A program made the translations under genes and the position numbers. DNA of 64,000 nucleotides. Source: Streptomyces sp. TSRI0281. GTDB lineage: Bacteria > Actinomycetota > Actinomycetes > Streptomycetales > Streptomycetaceae. Below are positions 35,829-45,074 of the stretch, one piece after another. The notes under the pieces are model-generated. The model was not told the DNA's origin, searched no databases, and was given only the letters and a program-made list of their open reading frames with translations. Each line of letters begins with the position of its first letter. The first letter of the stretch is position 1. The DNA is taken from the NCBI RefSeq assembly GCF_001905125.1, contig NZ_LWLE01000005.1, forward strand, positions 62,001 to 126,000, in the 5' to 3' direction.

Positions 35829-35880
35829 AACTGGGGGGTTCCCCCAGTTATGGCTTGGTAATATATGGGGAGACTCCCCA
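35829..35880. promoter_or_regulatory. two palindromic TetR operators
   Basis: Site 1 has 9-bp perfect arms, AACTGGGGG (35829-35837) and CCCCCAGTT (35841-35849), around GTT. Site 2 has TGGGGA (35866-35871) and TCCCCA (35875-35880) around GAC, followed by GTT, so its right half is again CCCCAGTT. Centres are 34 bases apart, about three helical turns. They lie between the divergent NmrA and TetR genes. Confidence 0.8.
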
Positions 35881-35900
35881 GTTCTCAAGCAGAGGGCGCC

Positions 35901-36497
35901 ATGACGACACCTCCACCCCGGCCCGCGCTCCGAGCCGACGCACGGCGCAACTACGAACGGCTGGTCAGCGCCGCTCGCGAAGTCTTCACCGAGCGAGGAG
36001 TCGACGTTCCGATGGACGACATCGCCCGTCACGCCGGCGTCGGGAACGCGACTCTCTACCGCCGCTTCCCGACCCGGGAGGCGTTGCTGCAGGCCGTCCA
36101 CCACGACCAGATCGAGGCCCTGTACTCACGGTCGCAAGAACTGCTTGCCGCGCAGTCCCCGGACGAGGGGCTGGCGACCTGGCTACGGGAACTCGCCATG
36201 GAGGGGAGCACGTCACGCAGCCTGGCGACGGCGCTGATGATTGCCCTGCGGGATAAGGGCTCCGACGTGTCCTGGTGCCGGGAGACGATGTACGCCGCTG
36301 CGGCGGCCCTGCTCGACCGGGCGCAGCAGGCCGGTACGGTCCGCACCGACGTCACCGCGGGCCAGGTGCTCAAGTTCGTCAACGCCATCGCCTTCGTCAC
36401 CGAATGCGAACCCGACGGCGAACAGCAGGCCGATCACCTTCTGGCCGTGGTGATGGACGGCCTGCGGCCCCGGCATCGCGCGGAACACGGATCGTGA
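35901..36497 (+). CDS. TetR-family regulator
   Basis: A 198-residue repressor. The HTH is at about residues 30-60 (GVDVPMDDIARHAGVGNATLYRRF). The C-terminal ligand domain is of the common small-molecule type. ATG 35901 is right after the operator pair at 35829-35880, so it is very likely autoregulated and represses the divergent NmrA reductase. Confidence 0.92.
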   Translation: MTTPPPRPALRADARRNYERLVSAAREVFTERGVDVPMDDIARHAGVGNATLYRRFPTREALLQAVHHDQIEALYSRSQELLAAQSPDEGLATWLRELAMEGSTSRSLATALMIALRDKGSDVSWCRETMYAAAAALLDRAQQAGTVRTDVTAGQVLKFVNAIAFVTECEPDGEQQADHLLAVVMDGLRPRHRAEHGS

Positions 36498-36619
36498 TCC
36501 CGCTGTTGGGGAGTGATGCGCTGCCCCGGCACCCTCGCGCACCACACCGTGAGCAGGTACGCGGAGCTGTGACTGATCCCCAGGATGCTTGTCGACCGGC
36601 GGGCCGTAAGGTTCCGCGC

Positions 36620-37144
36620 ATGAAATCTTTGATCGCCGCCGTCCGCGAGCAGACTGAGGCGGCCCGCTTCCTCGCTTGGCCGGGCGATTTCGACCTGGAC
36701 CGAAGTGACCATGTCGAGGGTGTTCATCTCGCCTCGGGTGCCGCGCTGGAGGGTTTCGCGGGCGACGGCGCCGGGGGCACCTTCTTCTTCTGCGGCGAAG
36801 GCGGCGAGGAACGTCCCGTTCTGTACGCGGACTCCGAAGGTGGTGCGGCGCTGATCGCGATGGGCCTGCCTGAACTCCTGCGGCTCCTGCTGATCGCCCC
36901 GTGGTGGCGCGACTGCCAAGCGTTCACAGCGGAGGAAAGCCGTAGGCTCGCGGCCGAGTATCTGGAGGACGTGCCGGACCTCGTTGCCCGGCGGGACGAT
37001 GCCGCCGCGGCCCTTGGTATTGCCCTTCCCGCTGAAGAGGCAGCCTTGGCCCGATTGTGGGAGGTGGCCACCGGGATCGGGAAGGACTTCGTCCTCATCT
37101 TCACGCCGGAGGGCGAACCCTACGATCCCTTGATCAGGGGCTGA
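36620..37144 (+). CDS. hypothetical protein, SUKH-like
   Basis: A 174-residue cytoplasmic protein. It begins MKSLIAAVREQTEAARFLAWP and has GTFFFCGEGGEERPVLYADSEG, LPELLRLLLIAPWWRDC and FVLIFTPEGEPYDPL. The pattern of a helical start, a strand-rich centre (PVLYADSEG) and a helical end is like SMI1/SUKH-type immunity proteins, but the match is not strong. ATG 36620 is used. It converges with the GNAT gene at 37201. Confidence 0.65.
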   Translation: MKSLIAAVREQTEAARFLAWPGDFDLDRSDHVEGVHLASGAALEGFAGDGAGGTFFFCGEGGEERPVLYADSEGGAALIAMGLPELLRLLLIAPWWRDCQAFTAEESRRLAAEYLEDVPDLVARRDDAAAALGIALPAEEAALARLWEVATGIGKDFVLIFTPEGEPYDPLIRG

Positions 37145-37200
37145 GACGCGTCATGATCCCGATGCTGGTGGGCACCGACCACCGGCTCGGCGTCCGGCGA

Positions 37201-37986
37201 TCAGCCGCGTTGGAAACAGTGCGAGTAGCCGATGGCGGAGAAGCCGCGGCGCTCGTACCAGTGGCGTGGCCAGTCCACCGCGTCTGCGGTCAGGAACCGG
37301 GTACCGCAGCCCTCGTCGGCGGCCAACCGCAGGGCGGTGGTCAGGACGGCATCGGCGTACCCGCGTCTGAGGTGGGTCTCCGAGGTGATCAGGTCCTCGA
37401 TCTGAGCAGTGCCGGTTGACGGGTCCATGTAGAGGTCGGCCCATGCGGCGACCTCTCCCTCCTCCGTGCGGGCACCGATGAAATGAACGGCGTCGGCACC
37501 GCGACGGCGAGCCTCGCGTCGGTCGACGAGGTGGCGCAGGACCTCGTCCTCGACATCCGGGAGAAACCCCCGCCAGCGCCGGGTGAGTGGGATACGCAGC
37601 GCGTCGAGGTCCACCTCTTCCGCCGGCCCGCCTGCGGGCACCGGGCCGGTGTGCAGCATGACCAGATAGGTGGAGTGGGTGTATCCGGCCCGGATCAGCG
37701 GCTCCGCGCACGCCGTTCCGGCGTCGCCGTCGAGGACGGAGATCAGACGGTACGGCAGATGTCCCAGGGCCTCGTCCGCGAGGGCGGGCAGCGCCTCGGA
37801 GTCGACGGCCGAGTCGATGACGACCTGATTGTTCGCGCGGGAGTGCGAGAAGCCATCGTCGTATACGGCGAAACCGCCGGGGAGGTCGACGGTGCGCGCG
37901 GCCTGGCGGCGGGCGAAGGACGACAGGAACGAGTTGATCCGCTGAAGCTCTGGCGTGAGCATGGGCATGGGCATGGGCATGGGCAT
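37201..37986 (-). CDS. GNAT acetyltransferase with a repetitive Met-Pro start
   Basis: A 261-residue acetyltransferase. The C-terminal GNAT part has AAWADLYMDPSTGTAQIEDLI, THLRRGYADAVLTTALRLA and WYERRGFSAIG. The N-terminus is unusual: five CCCATG units encode Met-Pro repeats before LTPELQRINSF, so any of five in-frame ATG codons (37986, 37980, 37974, 37968, 37962) could serve as the start. No clear ribosome site precedes them. The frame is open to 38067. Confidence 0.82.
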   Translation of the reverse strand: MPMPMPMPMLTPELQRINSFLSSFARRQAARTVDLPGGFAVYDDGFSHSRANNQVVIDSAVDSEALPALADEALGHLPYRLISVLDGDAGTACAEPLIRAGYTHSTYLVMLHTGPVPAGGPAEEVDLDALRIPLTRRWRGFLPDVEDEVLRHLVDRREARRRGADAVHFIGARTEEGEVAAWADLYMDPSTGTAQIEDLITSETHLRRGYADAVLTTALRLAADEGCGTRFLTADAVDWPRHWYERRGFSAIGYSHCFQRG

Positions 37987-37989
37987 GGG
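37960..37989. repeat. hexanucleotide repeat (CATGGG) x5 over a translation start
   Basis: Five perfect copies of CATGGG; on the minus strand each supplies an in-frame ATG of the GNAT gene. Change in copy number would keep the frame but alter the N-terminus and the spacing to any ribosome site. Confidence 0.95.
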
Positions 37990-38112
37990 AAGAGCGTAGG
38001 CAGCGGTGGACCATGGCCGCCTACGAATTACTCCCAGCGGGGGCGGTATGACCGCACGATGCGACAAGCTCGCCCTCGTCCACCAGGCAAGCGCTCCACT
38101 TCGCCGCCATCC

Positions 38113-38541
38113 TTATGTGGATCCGCTCGCGAGGTTCTGCCGAAGGTCCGCTCTTGGAACGCGACGCCAGTCCCACGGCGGGTGACGGCTCAGCAGGGCA
38201 AGGAACTCATGGGCCGGCAGAATGTCGTCGTGGTTGGTGTCGACAAGCCCGTCGAAGCCGGGGAGGACATGACCGAGGAGGACACGAACCGCTTCCCTGC
38301 ACTGCCCCGACACGTAGACCCCATAGGGCGTGCCGATCCGGGCTGTGATCTGCTCCAGTTCCTCAGGTTCGAAGTCCGCCAGAATCCCGCCCGAGAGGTC
38401 GAGGTGGTACGAGTACCCCTGCCAGTGCAGGCGCTCGTCACCCGTCACGACATCCGGCACGAGCTCGAAGGAGCGCATCCTCTCCTCAAGCGAGGAGCGC
38501 TGCCCCTCAGGGGCAAGGATGATGACAGACGGCCAGGACAT
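38113..38541 (-). CDS. hypothetical protein
   Basis: A 142-residue cytoplasmic protein that I do not recognise. It begins MSWPSVIILAPEGQRSSLEERMRSF, with DLSGGILADFEPEELEQITARIG in the middle and a conserved-looking LSRHPPWDWRRVPR near the end. Size and acidic composition are like small immunity proteins. Its start overlaps nothing, and it follows the ATP-grasp gene on the same strand. Confidence 0.65.
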   Translation of the reverse strand: MSWPSVIILAPEGQRSSLEERMRSFELVPDVVTGDERLHWQGYSYHLDLSGGILADFEPEELEQITARIGTPYGVYVSGQCREAVRVLLGHVLPGFDGLVDTNHDDILPAHEFLALLSRHPPWDWRRVPRADLRQNLASGST

Positions 38542-38640
38542 GGCACACCTCCGCGGCCACGGTAGCGGAGCGATCCCCCTCGGGCCCCTGGCTTTCGTCT
38601 CGCCACGGAGTGGCTGAGGGGATGAGCGGCCACCACCCGG

Positions 38641-39466
38641 TCAACTGGCCGGATGAGCATGACCTCGGTCTCGACAGAACCGGCGGTCTCGCGCGGCCAG
38701 CCGTGACCGCGGACCGGCCGAGCGCAGGACGACGTCCAGAGCTCGATCGGGATCCGCGGCGTAGCAGTTGCTGAACCAGGCCATGTTCGCCTCGACCACC
38801 GCCCAGCGGTCCGCGGCGCCGTGCTCGGGCATGGACAGAAGCCCGATGTCCACCACCACCGCGCTGGGGAGGGTATGTCCGCAGCCGGCGAGGAGGCCGT
38901 CCGCGAACTCCTGTACGGCATCGTGACAGCGGGTGACCTTCGAGCGGCGCAGCGTCGAGGCGGCCGAAGGTGGCGTACTGCGAACCCGTGTGGACCGTGC
39001 CCTCAAGGAGGAACAAACGAAATTCGGTTGTCCAGGTCACCACGTCGCTGATCTGTACGGGCATATCCGGCTTCAACTCCGGCCCGCTCGGGAGGCAGCG
39101 GCCCTCGGGGTAGACAGCGGCGGGGAAGCATTTGTCGCTGGGCGGCTTGACGAAGGCCGGCCGGGACAGGAGGCGTGCCTCGGCCAAGGTCGCTGGAGTG
39201 ATGCGCCGTCCGGTGTACTCGTAGGGCAGTGCGGCCAGCCAGTTGTCCGTGGGCTCCAGAAGCGCGACCGCGAGGTCGTCGACGGCACCCGCCGCGTAGG
39301 CCGGGCCACCGTAGTAGTGACCTCCGGGCCTCTCCCGCATGGCGCCCGCACCACCGCGGGCCGGGAGAATCTCTACGTGCATCCCCCGTCGCCGCGCAGA
39401 CGACGCGAGCAGCTCACAGGTTGTGGTGTACTGCGGCGCCAACGCCAAGAAACCGTGTTCCGTCAC
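38641..39466 (-). pseudogene. ATP-grasp (R2K-type) ligase gene with a frameshift
   Basis: From GTG 39466 the frame reads VTEHGFLALAPQYTTTCELLA, then FVKPPSDKCFPAAVY and VVTWTTEFRLFLLEGTVHTG, which is the R2K ATP-grasp pattern. Near 38950 the similarity moves one frame over to TRCHDAVQEFADGLLAG, SAVVVDIGLLSM and WAVVEANMAWFSNCYAADPD, ending at 38641. A single indel separates the halves. Intact, it would be an ATP-dependent carboxylate-amine ligase of about 275 residues. No obvious peptide partner is adjacent. Confidence 0.75.
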
Positions 39467-39729
39467 GATCCCTGACCATGCCACCGGCGATGCCGAGCGG
39501 TCCACCGCATGGGGAGCACCACCACGGGGACGCTTCACCCACGCCGCTCGGCCGTGATCTCGATCGCCCCGCGTTTCCGACACCTGTATCAGGAGTCCGG
39601 GCACCGGACCGGGCATCGCTCAGGTACGCACCAGCGGCGACGACCCGTCGCGGGCCCGGGACGCGGCACTCTTCGCACAACGGTCGGACGATCTGTCATG
39701 ACACGATCCAGGCACCTCCTCGGACAGGT

Positions 39730-40227
39730 TCACGAGGCGCGCGGCAGCGCGAGCCAGTCCTGCCAAGTAATGTCGCGCCCCAGATAGCGCGGCCGTCGGA
39801 AGGGCCAGTCGGCGGCGATCCACTGCGGCACCAGCACGTCGAGTGCGCACTCCGCCTCGCCGCCGACGAGGCCGTCCACCACCCACCAGGAGACCTCTCC
39901 ATCGGATCCCGTGCGCTCGGGCGGGTCGATGTAGACGCAGCCGAGGATCGCCGTCTCCTCCTCGTCCAGCAACGCGTAGTTGAACGACTGGTGCGCTGCT
40001 ATCTCCTTCTCGTGCCGCAGCAGGTCGATGCGGTCCTCTTCATAGGTCATAGTCTGCTTGGGCCAAGCCCAGGCCGGGCCGAAGATCTCCCACAAGCGCT
40101 CTTGTGAGCCCATCACGGCGGGGTAGTCGAGCGCGGTGTCCGCCTCACGTATCGGCCGCAGGTGAAGCGGGGTGTTGGGCACGGGCACATGGGCGGGGTG
40201 GACGAAATCTTCAGGCAGCCAACTCAT
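39730..40227 (-). CDS. GNAT acetyltransferase
   Basis: A 165-residue protein of the GNAT fold: LHLRPIREADTALDYPAVMGS, then ALLDEEETAILGCVYIDPPE and VSWWVVDGLVGGEAECALDVLVPQWIAADWPF. The acetyl-CoA loop (usually QxxGxG/A) is not typical here, so the donor should not be taken for granted. It starts MSWLPEDFVHPAH at ATG 40227. Confidence 0.82.
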   Translation of the reverse strand: MSWLPEDFVHPAHVPVPNTPLHLRPIREADTALDYPAVMGSQERLWEIFGPAWAWPKQTMTYEEDRIDLLRHEKEIAAHQSFNYALLDEEETAILGCVYIDPPERTGSDGEVSWWVVDGLVGGEAECALDVLVPQWIAADWPFRRPRYLGRDITWQDWLALPRAS

Positions 40228-40337
40228 AGGCCGAGGCTACAACCGTTCGACGCGGGGTCATCCAGGCAGCGAGGGCGACGCCGCGGCGGGCCGGTCACCC
40301 AAGCTGTGCCGCAGAGATGGGGCAAGGTTGCCGCGAT

Positions 40338-41517
40338 TCATCCAGGGGTATCGGTGAAGTCCTGCTGCGACCACGTCTCCAGCCGCTCGTCGGGCTCGGG
40401 CTGGTTGAGCGGTCGGGAGCGCCCGCGCGTGGAGAAGCCGCGGTCCTTCTCCACGCGGTCCTGCTCGAAGACTTGGGTGGTGAGGGCGAGCACATGCTCC
40501 GCGACCGGCCGCCGCTCGGCCTCGTAGGTGTCGACGAGCGCGTCGGACGCGCCGCGCAGCGTTGCGCCGAGCTTCCAGCCGAGGTTGTACGCGTCCTGGA
40601 CGCCGGTGTTGAGGCCCTGGCTCCCGTAGGAGAGTGAATGTGTGCGGAGTCGCCGGCGAGCAGGACACGGCCGATACGGAAGCGGTCGGCTACTCCGGCC
40701 TTGATACGCAGCACCGAGGACCACCGCACCTCATGCACCCGCACGTCCTGGTGGCGGGTGCGCTCCACGAGCAGCCGTTGGACGGCCTCGGGCATGGCGT
40801 CGGGCGCGAAGTCCGGTCCCGCGCCATCGAAATCGGCGAGCACCTGGAAGAGGTCCGTCCCTTCGAGCGGCCGGACAGCGACGCGCCCGCCCGGCGCTGT
40901 GGGCCACATGTGCCAGTGCCCGCGGTGGAATCCGTCCCTTCGGACGTCCGCGATCAGCGTCGGATCGGTGACGAGCTGGTGACGGGGAAGCCCACCCGGA
41001 GGGCCTTGCGGATCGTGCTGCGTCCGCCGTCGGCCGCGACCGGATAGCGCGCCCGCACAGCCGACTCGATGCCGTCCGGCCCGCGCAGCCGCGCCGTCAC
41101 CCCGTCCGCGTCCTGCTCGATGCCGGTCAGCTCGCAGTCGAACTCGACGCTTCCGCCCAGCTCTTCGTGGCGCGCCTGGAGAATCTCGACGGTGCGCCAC
41201 TGCGGGAGCAGGTGGGGAGAGGGCTCGGCGCGCGCGACCGCGTCCCACTCGGTGATACGTGTGCTGCCGTCCCAGCTCTGCAGGCGCTGGATCGGTCCGC
41301 CCGCCGCCCGTACCGCGTCGATGACGCCCAAGTCGTCGAAGACCTCCAGGGTGCGCGGCTGAAGGCCGGAGCCGCGTGAGCCGGGAAAGCTGGGGTTCTC
41401 CCTCTCCACGACGCGGCAGGCGATCCCACACCGGGCGAGGTCGCAGGTGAGCACGAGGCCGGTGGGCCCTGCTCCGGTGATCAGGACTTCGGTGGTGGTA
41501 AACGCGGGCAGGCTCAT
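40338..41517 (-). pseudogene. FAD-dependent aromatic monooxygenase with two frameshifts
   Basis: Starting at ATG 41517, MSLPAFTTTEVLITGAGPTGLVL is the FAD-binding motif of class A flavoprotein monooxygenases. Near 40980 the frame shifts to LVTDPTLIADVRRDGFHRGHW and on to RIGRVLLAGDSAHIHSP (second FAD motif), and near 40640 it shifts again to QGLNTGVQDAYNLGWKLGA, ending at 40338. Each break could be healed by one or two bases. In working form it would hydroxylate a phenol-like or polyketide substrate. Confidence 0.82.
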
Positions 41518-41583
41518 CACATGCCCCGCAACATCGTTGAGTCGCCCCTCGTCGCCGGAGGGGCGACGCGCCGAACAGCAGGA

Positions 41584-41600
41584 CATGACGGTACGTCATG
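41584..41600. promoter_or_regulatory. inverted repeat upstream of the monooxygenase
   Basis: CATGAC (41584-41589) and GTCATG (41595-41600) flank GGTAC, about 70 bases before the monooxygenase start. The site looks like a small dimeric repressor operator. No regulator gene is next to it. Confidence 0.4.
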
Positions 41601-42121
41601 CACGAGGCGTGCGAACCGGACCGATTCCGGACACGCAATGCCCCCGTACCGCAGTCGGCCGACGGCGACCCGCTGGGTGAACAGCGTCCGGGCAGGGCCC
41701 GTTTTCCTGAACGCGGGCCAGAATTTCCTGGTGTGACCTGCCCGAATGCCATGGATCGCGAAAGTCGATTCATATCCGATTCCGTCTCCAAGAAGCGGCC
41801 GGACGTGTTCCCGCGCAGGCGTAACTCCGCATCTGGCCGATTGTGGCCTGTCCTGGGTATCGGTACTGCGTCACAGTGGGTCGCGACCGAGCCGAAGTGG
41901 CCTCTGCGACGTGACGGGGGAGAATCTCTTACAGGGATCGATTCCCGCTGTCCTTATTGAGCGAAAAAGGCCGCGCCCGCCACCGTTACGGCTCCCGATG
42001 GTCAGCTCTGAACTCACGCTCGACCGTTCCGGTAAGGCATTCATCCAGCACATCGTGGATCCGTCCGGACATCCGGTGGGCCGCGATTCGACGCCCTGCG
42101 CACACAGGAGGTAGCCGCGAG
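41601..42121. other. intergenic region between divergent genes
   Basis: About 520 bases between the monooxygenase and the diiron enzyme. I see no gene. It should hold the promoter of the diiron-enzyme operon; the GGAGG of that gene is at about 42107. Confidence 0.5.
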
Positions 42122-42883
42122 ATGACCAAATCCACCGAAGTTGCCATCCACGACCAAGTCACCGCCCTCATCGACGACTTGGAGCAGCACCCCGTCTACG
42201 GCAATGACTACTTCACGTTTCTTCAGGAATCGCCGTGGACCGGCCAGGACTACGACTTCCATCGCGCCAACTTCTTCCACCGGACCGAGGGCACCGTCAA
42301 AGGCATCGCCCATGTGTGCGCGCAGGCGGCGGCCCACGACGACCGGGACACGCTGGTTCTCTTCTCCCACATCCTCAACGAGGAGACCGGGAACGGCGAG
42401 GCCGCGCACTGCCACGAACTGCTGATGGAGCACTCCCACAACCTGTACGGCCGGCATGAGTTCGGTCTGCCGCCGCTGCTCGTGCGCGAGGCACGCAACA
42501 GTGACCTGGTCATTCCCGAGACGGTGGCCTACCGCGAACGCACCCTTGAGCTGCTGACCAGCAACTACCACAGCATGCTGGGCGTGGCGATGGCCCTGGA
42601 GTCGCACGCGGACAAGATGCTGCAGATCTGCCGTACGGCGTTCCGCAACAGCCGGAACGAGCTGCCGGCCGACGAGTTCGTGGACAGCGTCGAGATCTAC
42701 TTCGATGTCCACGTCGGCGACGAGGGCGTCGAGGAACGACACGCCGCCGATGCGAAGAAGTGCGTTCTGAACAACTGCCGCACCGATGCGGACGTCGCCG
42801 GGATCGCCTACGCGGCGACCGAGACCCTCAACATCCAGCTCGACATGTGGAACGCGATGTACAAGGCCGTGGCCGCGAGTTGA
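42122..42883 (+). CDS. haem-oxygenase-like diiron oxidase (HDO) family protein
   Basis: A 253-residue helical protein of the iron-containing redox enzyme family, which includes UndA, BesC and the SznF central domain. These bind two irons and activate oxygen for desaturation, C-C cleavage or N-oxygenation of amino or fatty acids. Ligand candidates are E and H residues in NEETGNGEAAHCHELL (about 86-101), E160 in ALESHADKM, and the closing H197-D200-H207 in YFDVHVGDEGVEERHAAD. ATG 42122 has GGAGG ten bases upstream. The aminotransferase follows at once, suggesting one pathway. Confidence 0.85.
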   Translation: MTKSTEVAIHDQVTALIDDLEQHPVYGNDYFTFLQESPWTGQDYDFHRANFFHRTEGTVKGIAHVCAQAAAHDDRDTLVLFSHILNEETGNGEAAHCHELLMEHSHNLYGRHEFGLPPLLVREARNSDLVIPETVAYRERTLELLTSNYHSMLGVAMALESHADKMLQICRTAFRNSRNELPADEFVDSVEIYFDVHVGDEGVEERHAADAKKCVLNNCRTDADVAGIAYAATETLNIQLDMWNAMYKAVAAS

Positions 42884-42915
42884 ATTCCGTAGAGGGAAAG
42901 GCGGCTCCTGTCATC

Positions 42916-44196
42916 GTGCAGAAGAATCGCGGCATTTCCGATGCCGTCCTGCGCATTCCGGAATCGGCGACTCACGGGACTGCGGCGAAGCTCGCCGTAC
43001 TCAATCGCGGCCTCGCCGGGAGCGAGCAGTTCATCGATCTCAGCATTGGCGCGCTGGATACGCCGACCGATCCCCGGATCGACCGTGGCGTGATCGATTT
43101 CATCGAGAAGCGATCCGACACGATTCACGCGTTCGCGCCGATCAAGGGATTCCCCTTCCTGCTGGACTCCGTTGCCGCGCGGGTAACCCGCCTCCACGGG
43201 ATCACATATGACCCGGAAACCGAAATCATGGTCACCCCGGGCGGCGTGAAAGGTTCGATCTCGGTAGCCTTCCACGCGCTGCTGAACCCGGGCGACGAGG
43301 TCGTCATTCCGGTACCCAACTGGCCTCACTACGCCGACATGGTGCGGCTGCACGAGGCCATCCCCAAAACCGTCCTGGTCACGGCGGACGACGGTTTGAC
43401 CGCACCGGCTCTTGAGGGAGCGATCTCCGAACGCACCAAGATCGTCATCCTGGGCGACTGCATCAACCCGACGGGCAAGGTCTACTCGACCGAGGAGCTG
43501 TCGGCGCTGGCCCGGACCATCGCCCGGCACAACCTGCGGCGCGAGGCCGAGGGGGAGAGTCCGGTCTACGTCATGTTCGACTCGCCCTACGAGGCCCATG
43601 TCATGGGGCCCCGCGCCAAGACATTCGCCGCCATCGACGTCCGGCTCCCGGACGGCAGCGACTGCTCCATGCGGCCGTGGACGGTGGCAGTGACCGGGCC
43701 GGGCAAGACCTATGGCATGCACGGCGACCGGATCGGCTATCTCTGCGGCCCGCCGGACATCGTGGACGCCTCGGCGCGCGCACAGGTCAACCTCACCTCG
43801 TTCGCGTCCTCCTACGGCCAGGTCGCCACGCACATCGCGTTGCGACCGGAGATGGACGAGGTGGCGGCCTCCAGGGCGAGGGCCGCACGCAGCAACCTCG
43901 AAGCCATGCTGGCGGAGCTCGTTTCCGTCCCTTCGTTGCGGATCGACGTCCCCCAGGGGGGCTATTTCCTCTTCGTCGACTTCACCGCGTTCGCCGACGC
44001 CTACCGGAAGCGTGGCTACCGCACCGCCGATCAGTTCCTGCTGGCCGAGGCAAAGGTCGCCACGATCTGCGGCAACCACTTCGCGGAGGGTCAACCCCTT
44101 GACCATTTCGTGCGGATCAACTGCGGCCGCACGGGTACGCTCCCGGGCGAGGTCGGCAGTCGGATCAGGCGTGCCCTGAGCCGCCTGAAGCCCTGA
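42916..44196 (+). CDS. PLP-dependent class I/II aminotransferase
   Basis: A fold-type I PLP enzyme of about 426 residues. Visible features are the cofactor-phosphate region TPGGVKGSISVAF, NWPHYADM, GDCINPTGKVYS, the cofactor aspartate in VMFDSPYEA, the Schiff-base lysine in TGPGKTYGMHGDRIGY, and the substrate-binding R in VRINCGR. The start is unclear: GTG 42916 begins near the conserved part, but TTG 42880, which overlaps the stop of the diiron gene, would couple translation. It probably prepares or follows the amino-acid substrate of the diiron enzyme. Confidence 0.88.
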   Translation: MQKNRGISDAVLRIPESATHGTAAKLAVLNRGLAGSEQFIDLSIGALDTPTDPRIDRGVIDFIEKRSDTIHAFAPIKGFPFLLDSVAARVTRLHGITYDPETEIMVTPGGVKGSISVAFHALLNPGDEVVIPVPNWPHYADMVRLHEAIPKTVLVTADDGLTAPALEGAISERTKIVILGDCINPTGKVYSTEELSALARTIARHNLRREAEGESPVYVMFDSPYEAHVMGPRAKTFAAIDVRLPDGSDCSMRPWTVAVTGPGKTYGMHGDRIGYLCGPPDIVDASARAQVNLTSFASSYGQVATHIALRPEMDEVAASRARAARSNLEAMLAELVSVPSLRIDVPQGGYFLFVDFTAFADAYRKRGYRTADQFLLAEAKVATICGNHFAEGQPLDHFVRINCGRTGTLPGEVGSRIRRALSRLKP

Positions 44197-44242
44197 CCCG
44201 GATGGATGCGGAGCAGCCGAGAACACAGCGTAGGCAACCGGA

Positions 44243-44986
44243 GTGGAGCAGACGATCACAGAACGTTACAGGAACAGGCTCCGGCGCCGTCCGGAGGAAC
44301 GCGACCGGTGGCCGTCGGCGTCCCGTCCACGCCCGGCCCTGCCGCCCCTCACCTATGTCCGCCTCGGTGAGCGTCCGCTGAGACGCTTTCCCCAACTGCT
44401 CGTCGGTCTCGCCCTGTACGGGTTCAGCCTGTCGGCCATGGTCCGCACCTCTCTGGGCGTCAATCCCTGGAGCGTGCTGTACGAGGGGGTCGAGCACCAC
44501 ACTCCCCTGAGCTTCGGCATGATCAGCGCCCTCCTCGGCGTTCTTGTGCTCCTGCTGTGGATCCCCCTCAAGCAGAAGCCGACGTTGGGCACCTTCGCCA
44601 ACATCCTCGTCGTGGGGGCGTCGTCCGACCTGGGCCTCCTGCTCATCCCCCAGGACCTCGGGCTCGCGACCCGGGTCGGCCTGCTCATCGGGTGTGTCGT
44701 CCTCAACGGCCTGTCCGTCGCCATCTACGTCGGCGCGCGCTTCGGACCCGGCCCCCGGGACGGGCTGATGACGGGGGTGTCCGCCGCGACCGGACTCTCC
44801 ATCCGGCTCGTACGCACCCTGATCGAGGTCACCGTACTCGGCGTGGGCTGGCTCCTCGGCGGGAGTGCGGGCGTCGGCACGGTGCTGTACGCCTTGATGG
44901 TCGGCCCGGTCACCCAGTTCTTCCTGCCCCGGTTCTCCTACCGGCGGACCGCCGAACACTCCGTGGACGCGGCGGGCCCACCCTGA
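44243..44986 (+). CDS. YczE/YitT-type membrane protein
   Basis: An integral membrane protein of 247 residues, with about five or six helices: FPQLLVGLALYGFSLSAMV, MISALLGVLVLLLWIPL, FANILVVGASSDLGLLLI, VGLLIGCVVLNGLSVAIYV and a C-terminal pair. RTSLGVNPWSVLYEG and the GPGPRDGLMTG loop are the family hallmarks. The first 50 residues are basic and cytoplasmic; GTG 44243 is a tentative start. It follows the diiron/aminotransferase pair by 46 bases and may export or sense the product, which is inference. Confidence 0.8.
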   Translation: MEQTITERYRNRLRRRPEERDRWPSASRPRPALPPLTYVRLGERPLRRFPQLLVGLALYGFSLSAMVRTSLGVNPWSVLYEGVEHHTPLSFGMISALLGVLVLLLWIPLKQKPTLGTFANILVVGASSDLGLLLIPQDLGLATRVGLLIGCVVLNGLSVAIYVGARFGPGPRDGLMTGVSAATGLSIRLVRTLIEVTVLGVGWLLGGSAGVGTVLYALMVGPVTQFFLPRFSYRRTAEHSVDAAGPP

Positions 44987-45074
44987 AGGGCGTATCCGGC
45001 GGCACTCCTCGGCGTGTCGGTCCGCCCCTGCTCCGGAGGAGGCCGGTCTCCCCTGCCCTCGGGGCGCCGCCGGG

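Noticed and set aside
37960..37989. The CATGGG array as a CRISPR or origin-type repeat
   Set aside because: Units are six bases with no spacers, and there is no cas or replication gene; it is a simple tandem repeat at a gene start.
42808..44259. A 483-codon frame antisense to the aminotransferase
   Set aside because: The aminotransferase has all cofactor-site motifs; the antisense product has none.
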